From Fallopia convolvulus (Eukaryota; Streptophyta; Magnoliopsida; Caryophyllales; Polygonaceae), in contig OZ024724.1 of assembly GCA_964016875.1 (NCBI GenBank), positions 37,719,786-37,783,785 on the forward strand: a stretch of 64,000 bases of DNA. The letters run 5' to 3'. Position numbers and translations under genes: made by a program. Under the pieces are notes generated by a model. It worked only from the letters and a program-made list of their open reading frames with translations, searched no databases and was not told where the DNA came from. Shown one piece after another: positions 1 to 8,930 of this stretch (the stretch's first letter is position 1; each line of letters opens with the position of its first letter).

Positions 1-118
1 CGATTGTCTGCCCAAAATTTGAGGCTCCATCACTGCTAGAATATCCATAAAAAAGTGACGTATCAAATAACAGATCGTTCTACGAAAGCTAGGCTTACCA
101 ACACTATAACAATTCCAA
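1..118 (-). pseudogene. L1-type LINE ORF2, endonuclease N-terminus (runs off left edge)
   Basis: Read on the minus strand, this stretch resembles the start of the apurinic-endonuclease domain of plant L1 LINEs: a WNC-like opening, then DILAVMEPQILG, which matches the family pattern D-I-L-x-x-x-E-P-x-I-x-G with its catalytic Glu. It lies directly downstream, in the minus sense, of the ORF1-like segment at 176-775, which is the usual LINE order. Only about 38 codons are inside the window. The element continues beyond the left edge, so its integrity cannot be judged. Confidence 0.6.
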
Positions 119-175
119 AATAAGCAATTCATGGTAAACAAAGCACAAACACGACGAATTGATAAACTGAGAAGC

Positions 176-775
176 TCATTGGCTCCTTGGAACCAAAGTC
201 GAACCTCCTCCATTTTCCTCTATAACCATATCTGCCAAGGATTGAGTACCCTGATGACCATGATCAACATCTATAACTTGCTTATCCAAAGCAACCACTT
301 CAGCCGGATTTGGAGAATCAGTTGGCAACGACTGATTAGAAACATGAATATCCGATAGTGATCGACCACAAAGATGCGTCCCCCAGGTTACCACATCTCC
401 TTTAGTTCCGCTCCATAATTGCGTGAGGAACCATAGTACCCAGGGATTTCACAATAAGTGACGACTCTCATACGGAAGCCAAAGTACGAAGCACCTCAGT
501 ATCTATGTTAAAAACTGGATCCCCTTCCTCCCCATCCGGGAACGAAAGCGCTAACTTCCCTTCCAAGAAGCTATCATCTAGTACCATTCTGCGGTCTCCA
601 TTATCTCCAACTACCATGTCCTTCCATGATCTCACTGTTTACGTAGCATTTCTGGCTTGGGACCACCGACCACTCCCAAGTCCCATCTACTTGCATTCCG
701 GATCCTTGGTTATCAGATCCAACAGCTATGGCCGGAGGGGCCGCATTCATTCCGACTAGACATCGGCCACGAGTA
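176..775 (-). pseudogene. L1-type LINE ORF1 (DUF4283-like), decayed
   Basis: The minus strand encodes, in two frames, a segment like the DUF4283 N-terminal domain of plant LINE ORF1 proteins: DDSFLEGKLALSFPDGEEGD, then a stretch ending in a VxSLGTMVPHAI-like pattern (about 400-600). It continues into a low-complexity open stretch at 176-394. ORF1 proteins of this family usually exceed 400 aa. Here about 200 codons remain, with at least one frame change near 600 and another near 400, so this is a shortened, broken copy. Family members bind RNA and carry a C-terminal zinc knuckle, which is not visible here. Assignment rests on motif resemblance. Confidence 0.55.
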
Positions 776-1059
776 GGGTTTTTGTTTGTTTTTCAAAAAG
801 AGAGCTTTTTTTGTAGAAAGTTTTTTTTAATAGAGAGGTAGTTTTTTAGTAGCACCTTTATAAGTGTACTTTTGATTTGATGAACTTTCTTTTGTATATA
901 TGTTGGCTCTTTTATATATTATTTATTACTTTAAAAAATTGAAAAATAATATATACTTCCATGAACACAAGAACATACCGGGCTCTCTACTACCTAAACA
1001 AATGCAACAACGAACTAAATTACAACCGAAAGCTAGTTTGATTCAACCACTAAATTTTA

Positions 1060-1298
1060 CTCTCTCCGTTAAGATAAACTTGTCATTTTAGAGTTTGTCT
1101 TAAAATTAAGGAAATCATTTAATTTTACTCAAATACCCTCAATCTTGTTAAGATCTTTTACCTTAATTATAGATTAATGTAAATATCTTTAATTAATAGG
1201 GATATTATTGGAAAAAATGGATTAAATTAAGTCAAACGACAATTTTTATTGAATAAGAAAATTAGGCTAGAATGACAAGTTTAGCTTAACGGAGGAAG
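1060..1298. mobile_element. Stowaway-like MITE (Tc1/mariner)
   Basis: The ends are inverted repeats of about 33 bp: CTCTCTCCGTTAAGATAAAC at the left and, read on the other strand, CTTCCTCCGTTAAGCTAAAC at the right. They are flanked by a TA dinucleotide on each side (1058-1059 and 1299-1300). The CTCCCTCCGT-type terminus, TA target duplication, 239-bp length and AT-rich coding-free interior are the hallmarks of Stowaway MITEs, which are moved by mariner-like transposases. Confidence 0.85.
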
Positions 1299-1300
1299 TA

Positions 1301-2689
1301 TTTTTTTTTCATATTTTCTTATATTTATCAAAATAATTATTTAAAAATATGCTATATTCTAATAGTAACTTTAGTTTGCAAAATTCCCAACTACCAGTTG
1401 AAGTCGAAAGGTTTTTTTGCAAAAATCATATCAAAATTCAAAATTTTACAAAACAAGCTCGGTTTTCCTTAATATCTCAAAATCAATGTTAATTTGTTAA
1501 CATGAGCATGTGCTAATTATCTGATCATGCAAATAGTTTCATATAAGCATGTATATATGTAAATATCATTGAACAAACACTTTCAACCCTTTCCCAATTC
1601 TGTATATGTTTAACAAGATCCATTTAGGTAATACAAGCTAAGTAGGAAATTATTATATTTTCTCATGAAGCAAAGCCAAAATTTTGTTATTTCTCTAATT
1701 TTTTATAAAAAATTTGATGTAGGAATCGTTAATACATAGTATTATTTTTCTTATGTACGTAGCTGGATTGACTTTTTAACTATTATAAATTTTAATAATA
1801 GATTAAGAAGTCATTGATTATGAAAGATGTTATTTGATGGGTTGCAACTAATAAAAATTTATATTTATATGTTTTTGTCTGTTTCGATTTATAATTATGT
1901 ACTTAGCATGCACATATATTATCAATGGAGACAAATCTTGTGTATCTTTTAACTTTTTTTGGAAAAGATAATGCATAATTTATTATTTCAAAATTGTATA
2001 ATCAAATATAATAATTAGGTGCCAAGTCAATAATAATGTTGACACGTTATATTTATAATAGTGTATTGAATTAATAATAATTTAATGTCTCAAACGCATT
2101 AATAATAGTTAATTAAGAATAATATCATTCCAAAAAAATATTGATGTTGCAATCAATATAAAAAAATTAATTAATTAATTATCTTGTGAATGATAATGTT
2201 AACACGTTATATCGTCTTACTATTAAATTAACAAGCGGGTGAAGCATAACTATGCTGTGCACAAAATACATTTACTTTTAACTATATAACAAAATGAACT
2301 TCTTAACAATGCTTATATTTTGGTTTGGGCAGAAAAAAAATACAAATCTACATTAGTGTCTTATGCAGTTGATCTAATTTTCGGTTCTTATATAAAGAAA
2401 GTTTTTTTAGATTGATTGTGATTATTGAATAACGGTTTGTTTATTCTATAACTTAAAGGCATGCATAATATAAGATTTTTTTATTGAAAGCTAAAAATTC
2501 TAGTTTGAAATAAGTAAACCTTAGGAAACATATTAAAATAGTTTATACAAGTAAAATTTAGGAAAAATAATTATTTTTTTGTTCATTTAGTAGTGACCTA
2601 ATTTATGTCAGGAACCAAGTAGGATAAGGAGTCTAAACCTATATCCTTAGAACATAATACTCATCTAATAAACAATAACAATTTGGAGG
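1301..2689. other. AT-rich intergenic DNA, nothing recognised
   Basis: Very AT-rich sequence without a coding stretch of note. The motif AATGTTRACACGTTATAT occurs twice (about 2033 and 2196), suggesting a diverged local duplication. The stretch 781-1059 left of the MITE is likewise anonymous. Confidence 0.5.
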
Positions 2690-2694
2690 TTACC

Positions 2695-3281
2695 TGTGAG
2701 CGGGTAAAATAAACATAATTACCGTAGTTATTTTTGACTATTAAAAAGGTATTTATTAAATTACTGCGCAGTTACTTTCTTATTTTCCTTATAAAATTAT
2801 ATGGCGGTTATGCAACTTAAATGGAAGATTCTATCTTTTATTTAAGCATAGAATTAAATTAGAGATAGGGTGGAATATTCCTGACTTGGGCTTTAAGGCA
2901 GTTGGCCAGCCCGAAAGGATAAGATTTTCGGCCCTAGAGGCATGATTTTCGGCCCCCTATGATTCTCTCTTCCATTATAAATACATGCCCTAGGCATGTA
3001 GGGAGAGACACATGTGCTTGGCATATTCAGAAATCCTAGGCAGGCTAATATTCGCTTAGCTCGACTGTTTAGGGTTTCATCGCTCTCTTGTTGTACCTCG
3101 ACGCTCAAACGACAATTGCTCTTCTAACTTAGGCATCGGAGGTGGATTAGGGGGTCCCCGCCCCCTTTGTCCATTGTTTTGCAGGTTTTTTAGGTCTGAA
3201 GACGGAAGAGGAGCGGAAGAGGCGGAGTTCTTAATTGGTGTATTTTGATACGAATTAAAGGCGAGATTTTGTACACCAACA
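2695..3281 (+). repeat. 5' LTR of the gag-protease element
   Basis: 587 bp, TG...CA ends. It carries a TATA-like TATAAATAC near 2977, a plausible promoter for the element RNA. Nearly identical to 6958-7543. Confidence 0.92.
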
Positions 3282-3283
3282 AT

Positions 3284-3301
3284 TGGCGCCGACCGTGGGG
3301 A
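3284..3301 (+). promoter_or_regulatory. Primer-binding site
   Basis: TGGCGCCGACCGTGGGGA begins three bases after the 5' LTR. The TGGCGCC start is typical of tRNA 3'-end-complementary primer sites in plant Ty3/gypsy elements. It confirms that this copy has an intact minus-strand priming site. Confidence 0.75.
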
Positions 3302-3324
3302 ACGAGTATTCGATACACGTAATC

Positions 3325-4656
3325 ATGGTGTTGGAATCGATACCGGAAAATCAGGAAGTTAGCTTTGAAGACGCCGGAACGACACCGCGGAACGAGTCCG
3401 CGCGAGCCACCACCGGCGAGCGAAACCGCGAACGCGGCATGACGACCGCGAGCACGGATGTCGAGGATGGCGAGCGTGGATCGGCGGTCGAGATCGAAGA
3501 CCCGGACGTCCGCGCGGAAAATCGCGCCCCGATGGATATCGATCAAGGTAATTCCGATACTCGCTCGGAAAATCAAACCTTGGTGCCTGAAAGCGGTTCA
3601 AACCGTGATACGGCCCTTCTTGCTAATACATCTGTTCATCGCACAGGTTGTTTAGGGTTCGGGTCAGGCGACGGAATTGACAATCGTAATACTCCAGGGT
3701 CCGAGTCAACCGGATTTGACCAATTGTGGGACTCGGCTATGCGTGTGGCCGAGAACGAAGGAAATCGAAGAATTCCGGGGCAAGGCGAGGCCGCACGCGC
3801 AAACACTGGCACCGGGCAAAACCGCGACCGCGGCACGGAGAGCCGCAATCGCGACCGATCGAACCGCGCCCGCGGTTCTGAAAACCGCGACCGCGGGCTG
3901 CAAGTTTCCGAGCCCTCGGGCTCTATCCGCGAGTCGAACCCTAGCCTGGTTAGTCCACGTCTAGAGCAGGGTCAGTCTAGCCGTGCCGGGTCCAATCCCG
4001 TCAGAAGAGAAGATCGCCTCATTTTATCGTCCGATCCGAATGGCGGGAACGGGGCATCTACTACCAATGAAGAAGAGGACGAGATTACCCACGCTTTGGC
4101 AACCACCCTGAGAGAGAACGAGAGATATCAGACGAGGTGTGCAGAAGCTGAATCTCGGTTGGAACAAGCCCTAGAAGAGGTCGCCAAGTTAAAACATTCT
4201 TTGGAGAAGATTCAAGGCAAGCGCCCTGTAGATCAACCGGAAACTGAGAGGACTACTCGACGACTCGCTAGCGTTATCGAATTCACTGATAACCGCCGTA
4301 TTCCTCAATCGATCAGTTCTGACGGGCAAGACGATATGCAGGTTGAATACGACAGCGATAGAAGGGCACCACGAAACCGACGAAGAGACCACCGCCATGG
4401 ATCACCATCGCGTAAGAAGTCGCGGGCCGACCCGCCACAGCCGAGCGGGTCGACATCCAGCGAGTCGAGCGGAGCTCGCCGCCGCGACAGCAACCGTGGT
4501 CGAAGCCGCGAGCGTCTCCCGCGAGATCGCGATCGCGAGCGGGGCGAGTCGGATCGAGGCCGTGGGGCGGGCGATCGGCGCGGTTCCTCGCGCGAGCGGA
4601 ATGATCGTTACATCCCTTCCCGGCGTGATCGAGATCCGGAAAACCGAGAGAAATGA
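3325..4656 (+). CDS. N-terminal Gag-region protein, Arg/Ser/Asp-rich
   Basis: Open frame of 443 codons from the first ATG (3325) to a TGA at 4654-4656. Upstream codons run back into the primer site and are probably not translated. The middle (about 4075-4215) is a heptad-like, Glu/Leu-rich probable coiled coil. The last ~110 residues are dominated by Arg-Asp/Arg-Ser dipeptides, like RS domains of splicing proteins and consistent with RNA binding. No enzymatic motif is visible. The next ORF continues in the same frame directly after the TGA, so this may be the N-terminal half of one large Gag interrupted by one stop codon, or a separate upstream ORF as in some Tat/Ogre-type elements. Confidence 0.7.
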   Translation: MVLESIPENQEVSFEDAGTTPRNESARATTGERNRERGMTTASTDVEDGERGSAVEIEDPDVRAENRAPMDIDQGNSDTRSENQTLVPESGSNRDTALLANTSVHRTGCLGFGSGDGIDNRNTPGSESTGFDQLWDSAMRVAENEGNRRIPGQGEAARANTGTGQNRDRGTESRNRDRSNRARGSENRDRGLQVSEPSGSIRESNPSLVSPRLEQGQSSRAGSNPVRREDRLILSSDPNGGNGASTTNEEEDEITHALATTLRENERYQTRCAEAESRLEQALEEVAKLKHSLEKIQGKRPVDQPETERTTRRLASVIEFTDNRRIPQSISSDGQDDMQVEYDSDRRAPRNRRRDHRHGSPSRKKSRADPPQPSGSTSSESSGARRRDSNRGRSRERLPRDRDRERGESDRGRGAGDRRGSSRERNDRYIPSRRDRDPENREK

Positions 4657-6519
4657 AGACACCGAAGCGTCAGTTTGGAAAGGATTGAAGGGAGAGCCCG
4701 AGCGCTTGAGCGTACCCAAAACAAGTTGTTTGATCTTTTGAGAGCGCAAGGCAACACCTTGCAATCGGCTCGGGATCAAGTAGAACACAAATTGGCCATG
4801 TTGACGTCGACGCCGTTTCATCCAGATATTCAGCGAGCTCTGCCGCCGTCGAAATTCTCTCCGCCAACCTTTACTGTGTACGACGGAAACACGGATCCTG
4901 TTAATCACATAGCCTCCTACACCCATAAAATGGCGTTGTGGGTGTCCGAAGACGCGATCATGTGTAAAATGTTTCCGAGCAGCCTTGGTAAAGGCCCCCT
5001 GAAATGGTTTCAGAGTCTGAGGCCAGGTTCGATCCGAAGTTGGGGACGATTGGCTTCAAAGTTCGTAAAGCGGTTCATAGCTAACAGTCGGGATGCCGCT
5101 TCACTTGACACGCTTTTTGGTCTCAAACAAGAGAAAGGGGAAAGTTTGCGTCGCTTCTTCAACCGGTTCATGGAGTGTTATGCAGAAATTGAGGGGTGCG
5201 ATCCGAGGACCGCCATCACCGCCTTTAAAAGGGCGATCTTTGTAGACAGCAAGCTGACAGAAGAATTGACACTTCGTCTGCCCACCACAATTGTAGAGCT
5301 TCAGGAGCGCGTTCCCCAGTATGTGCGGCTGGAGGAATCCAATCTCAAGATAAGAGGAAGGTCGTCCTCTCCTCCCCGTAAAATCCGCCGCCGAACTGAT
5401 AATTTCAAAGGAGAGAGTCAAGTCAGGGCGATTTACACTACCTTTAGTGTACCAATCTATCGGATCTTGCCTCGCATTAAGCATGAAGGTTTCTTCCAAT
5501 ATCCTCCCAAAGAAGAATGTCGAGATGAGGATCCGCGAAGCAGGAAATATTGCATGTACCACAGAAACCGGGGACATATGACTGAGCAGTGTGAGCCGTT
5601 CAAACGGTATCTAGAGAGCCTAGTGGAGAAGGGATACTTGCAAGAGTTCATCAAGAAGGAAAAGCTTGAGAAGAATGATGAGCCGGGGCAAAAACAGATT
5701 GAGGTGATCCAGACTATTTCAGCATCTTATAGACATGAAGACGATGAGGCGAGGAGTAATTTCAGAAAGTCTTGCCACCAGCCTGAAGTTATGAGAGTTC
5801 AACAAGCCGAGCCTCGACGACCTCCCTCCCCCATGCGTACGGTGGACGGATTAGTCTTTAGAGACAAGGACCTCGTTTTAGTCCAAGTCCCTCATAACGA
5901 TCCGCTGGTTCTATCAGTCGAGCTAGACGGATTTAAAGTGCGTCGTGCCCTTGTTGATCCCGGGAGTTCAATCGACATTATGTACTACGAAGTGTTCAAA
6001 CTCCTTGGGAAAAGCAATGAAGATTTGGTACCTGTCAAGATGCAACTAACTGGACTTGGTGGCTATCCAACATATCCGCTCGGGATGTACAAAACCCAAG
6101 TCAGCCTTGCCAAGAAAGTGATGACCGTTGAGTTCTTGATCGTTGATGTGCCTTCGCCCTACAATTTAATTTTGGGAAGGCCTTGGATTCATGGGATTGG
6201 AGCGGTACCATCGACCCTTCATCAAATGGTCCAATTTAGAGACGGAGATGCCATCGTTCGAGTCTGGGCAAATCAGTTGGATGCTCGTCTGTGTTCCAAG
6301 GGAAGTCGTCCGAAGTCGGAATTCATGCAAAAAATAGAAGACGAGCCGAAGCCCGTGCGCCTGCCGCAGGATCGCCGGCACGACACTGATGCCGAGTGTA
6401 AGTCCCCGATCGTGGGGCAAAACCGTCGCCGCGACGCCGAAGTTGATCACCTCATCTCGCATGGCGGGGATCGAAAACGAGATCGCTTGGGTTCCCCTGC
6501 GCAGGGATCCCGGGATTAG
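4657..6519 (+). CDS. Gag domain plus retropepsin polyprotein
   Basis: Open in the same frame from just after the TGA at 4654 to TAG at 6517-6519. The first in-frame ATG is at 4798. Domains in order: a Retrotrans_gag domain (about 4830-5260; PPTFTVYDGNTDPVNHI, then WFQSLRPGSIRSW and RRFFNRFMECY); a zinc-knuckle-like CMYHRNRGHMTEQC (about 5554-5595) with the Tat-lineage follow-on LVEKGYLQEFI; and an aspartic protease (about 5840-6220) with active-site pattern ALVDPGSSIDIMY and a LILGRPWI-type second half. The usual residue after the catalytic Asp is Thr or Asn, here Pro. Translation stops after the protease and no RT follows. Expression would need readthrough of the TGA, or initiation at 4798, which still keeps the whole Gag domain. 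Confidence 0.8.
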   Translation, partial: RHRSVSLERIEGRARALERTQNKLFDLLRAQGNTLQSARDQVEHKLAMLTSTPFHPDIQRALPPSKFSPPTFTVYDGNTDPVNHIASYTHKMALWVSEDAIMCKMFPSSLGKGPLKWFQSLRPGSIRSWGRLASKFVKRFIANSRDAASLDTLFGLKQEKGESLRRFFNRFMECYAEIEGCDPRTAITAFKRAIFVDSKLTEELTLRLPTTIVELQERVPQYVRLEESNLKIRGRSSSPPRKIRRRTDNFKGESQVRAIYTTFSVPIYRILPRIKHEGFFQYPPKEECRDEDPRSRKYCMYHRNRGHMTEQCEPFKRYLESLVEKGYLQEFIKKEKLEKNDEPGQKQIEVIQTISASYRHEDDEARSNFRKSCHQPEVMRVQQAEPRRPPSPMRTVDGLVFRDKDLVLVQVPHNDPLVLSVELDGFKVRRALVDPGSSIDIMYYEVFKLLGKSNEDLVPVKMQLTGLGGYPTYPLGMYKTQVSLAKKVMTVEFLIVDVPSPYNLILGRPWIHGIGAVPSTLHQMVQFRDGDAIVRVWANQLDARLCSKGSRPKSEFMQKIEDEPKPVRLPQDRRHDTDAECKSPIVGQNRRRDAEVDHLISHGGDRKRDRLGSPAQGSRD

Positions 6520-6801
6520 GGCTTCATATATATAGGGCACTCTTTTTCCCACGTGGTTTTGATGAGGCCCTTAGGTTTTTTTGCTTTTTGCATTTCATCC
6601 TGTTTAGCTTTGTAGTTCATGACATTCACGTTTATTTATCAATAAAAGTCAGCTCTTTCGCATTAGTTTGAGTCTTGCATAAAAAAAAAATGCGCCGCGC
6701 AACATTAGTTAATCGCACTAATGGATTCTTCATATGCGTGTATGAAGAAGTTTATGAAATTCGCTCATAACACATGATATTCGCTCATGTGGACTCGAAT
6801 T

Positions 6802-6845
6802 ACGAATATACGAATATACGAATATACGAATATACGAATATACGA
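6802..6845. repeat. Tandem 8-bp repeat (ACGAATAT)5
   Basis: Five perfect head-to-tail copies of ACGAATAT in the 3' untranslated part of the gag-protease element, about 110 bp before the 3' LTR. Confidence 0.9.
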
Positions 6846-6943
6846 AAGCGCTAGGGGACCAATTGACCGATCTGCATGGCCACTTCGATTAGAAACCCTC
6901 TGTACCCTACGTCGCCTAACACGGTGGGTCCTGTAAGGGCGGT

Positions 6944-6957
6944 GTAGGTGGGGCATT
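6944..6957 (+). promoter_or_regulatory. Polypurine-tract-like sequence
   Basis: A G-rich stretch (GTAGGTGGGG plus four bases) sits immediately before the 3' LTR, where the plus-strand primer of an LTR element is expected. It is short and not pure purine. Confidence 0.45.
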
Positions 6958-7543
6958 TGTGAGCGGGTAAAATAAACATAATTACCGTAGTTATTTTTGA
7001 CTATTAAAAAGGTATTTATTAAATTACTGCGCAGTTACTTTCTTATTTTCCTTATAAAATTATATGGCGGTTATGCAACTTAAATGGAAGATTCTATCTT
7101 TTATTTAAGGATAGAATTAAATTAGAGATAGGGTGGAATATTCCTGACTTGGGCTTTAAGGCAGTTGGCCAGCCGAAAGGATAAGATTTTCGGCCCTAGA
7201 GGCATGATTTTCGGCCCCCTATGATTCTCTCTTCCATTATAAATACATGCCCTAGGCATGTAGGGAGAGACACATGTGCTTGGCATATTCAAAAATCCTA
7301 GGCAGGCTAATATTCGCTTAGCTCGACTGTTTAGGGTTTCATCGCTCTCTTGTTGTACCTCGACGCTCAAACGACAATTGCTCTTCTGACTTAGGCATCG
7401 GAGGTGGATTAGGGGGTCCCCGCCCCCTTTGTCCATTGTTTTGCAGGTTTTTTAGGTCTGAAGACGGAAGAGGAGCGGAAGAGGCGGAGTTCTTAATTGG
7501 TGTATTTTGATACGAATTAAAGGCGAGATTTTGTACACCAACA
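6958..7543 (+). repeat. 3' LTR of the gag-protease element
   Basis: 586 bp, TG...CA, followed by the TTACC target duplication. Confidence 0.92.
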
Positions 7544-7548
7544 TTACC

Positions 7549-8170
7549 AAACACGAAGTGTTAATAGCCCCTTAATCGAGTTATTTTTGTTAAAACAATT
7601 TGTGGATGTATAGAGGTTTAGAAGGGCAACGTGGAAGAAAATATTCCTATATTAAAAAATTAAAAGATAAAATATTTAATATATAACTACTTGAATTATT
7701 CCTCCTATTCATTAATTGGTTTTAAGATAGAATTGTATTGAACTTATGTGTTGAGCCTAATGAGTATATACACATGGACAAACGTGTGGACCTCGCGTTA
7801 TATTGACTCGCCCGGACTTTAACATGATATTTGAGCGGTAGAGTCCTAGGTCTCGATTCCTGGTCTATTAATGGGCTAGCCGGCCTGAAGGCATGAAGTC
7901 AAGTACAATTGACATATTGTGGAGTCAGACAGTTACATTTGAGGAAGCGTGTGGAAATAAAAGGTTTTCCACATCTGAAATTTGAAGAATAAAAGCTTAA
8001 CACATAAATATTTGAGTTACTCCTCTTATTGTCACTTGGTTTTAGAATGAAACACCATGAGTTTGTGTGGGTCATGGGTCCCGATTCTTGGTCTAATGCA
8101 ATAGTCGACCTTAAAACATGACGTTAAGTGCAACCGGTATAAGTTTTCATATTGAAAAATCAAAAGATAA
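7549..8170. repeat. Diverged dispersed repeat, two partial copies
   Basis: Two imperfect direct copies, about 7685-7890 and 8005-8140, share a TTGARTTAYTCCTCYTATT block, a YTTGGTTTTARRATRRAA block and a CCCGATTCTTGGTCTA-like block. A third fragment is at about 9870-9965. No coding content. They look like relics of one low-copy mobile repeat that I cannot name. Confidence 0.45.
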
Positions 8171-8930
8171 AATACCTAGAATATAAGCAAATTTTTTTTT
8201 TGGAAAATGTAAGAATTCGGAATGTCAAACAAGCTTGGTAATCCGAGAGGCCGCAGTAAAACGACAGCCGAGAACGGCTAAGAGAGTAAAAAAACACGCA
8301 AGAATAGCTATAAAAGGTACAACACTCCGAAAAATAAGAACTAAGACGAGTTTGAGATCGGGATGAGTAAAGCACTATAAGAATAGCGCTGCAGGCAACA
8401 GGTCGACCCCTCCTGAGCGTGCAAAACGGACTACTGACGTTCCCTCCACCGAGATGAAGGATCTTCAGAAGCCTCAAAGCACTAAGCGACCTGCCCTAAT
8501 ACAACTCGGTCTAATGTCAAACTCAGCTCTAACTCCTCGGAAAAATAATACATTAAATAAGCCTCGAGCTAACCTGCATGAAAAGAAGTCGAACTTGCCT
8601 CACAAGTAAAACAAAATGTTTTACTTGTAACGCATGTAGACATAAAACTTGCTCCGCAAGTAAAAGCTTGTCGCACAAGTAAATAAAACTTGCCACGCAA
8701 GTGAAGAAGTCGAAACTTGGTAGGCAAGCAATTTTATTGAATAAATATTATGTTAAAAAAAATTCCTTTTTTATTTTTTTTTTCTCGCAACTTGCTGGTC
8801 AAGCAATTTTTATTTTTCTCTTTGTTTTTTCCCCCTAATTTTCTAGCTAGTTAGCTTGCAAACAATCAACTCGGACCGTCAAAAAGCCGACGGAGAGCAA
8901 GGTGGTTAAGCCGGCGGAGGAGATTACACG
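8171..8930. repeat. Anonymous stretch with a cluster of CTTG...CAAG palindromes
   Basis: Between about 8585 and 8805 the sequence carries at least six short, imperfect inverted repeats of the type ACTTGCNNNGCAAGT, spaced roughly 20-35 bp apart. The rest (8171-8584) shows no gene I recognise. A 105-codon minus-strand open stretch there has no recognisable domain. Confidence 0.5.

Larger units (their letters stand above)
2695..7543 (+). mobile_element. Complete non-autonomous Ty3/gypsy (Tat-like) gag-protease LTR retrotransposon
   Basis: Two near-identical LTRs (2695-3281 and 6958-7543) bound a 3.7 kb interior, and the whole is flanked by TTACC at 2690-2694 and 7544-7548. A primer-binding site follows the 5' LTR. 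The interior encodes an Arg/Asp/Ser-rich protein, a retrotransposon Gag domain and a retropepsin, but no reverse transcriptase, RNase H or integrase, so it must rely on an autonomous partner. It resembles the TR-GAG class of shortened elements. The two LTRs differ by three substitutions and one single-base gap by my reading, so insertion is recent. The gag region is much more GC-rich than its surroundings. Confidence 0.92.

Noticed and set aside
3190..3848. Several minus-strand open frames over the first Gag ORF
   Set aside because: They are shadows of a GC-rich plus-strand ORF with no domain of their own.
7810..7865. SINE-like A/B-box similarity (GAGCGGTAGAGTC, CTCGATTCC)
   Set aside because: Spacing and consensus are poor, and no A-tail or target duplication was found.
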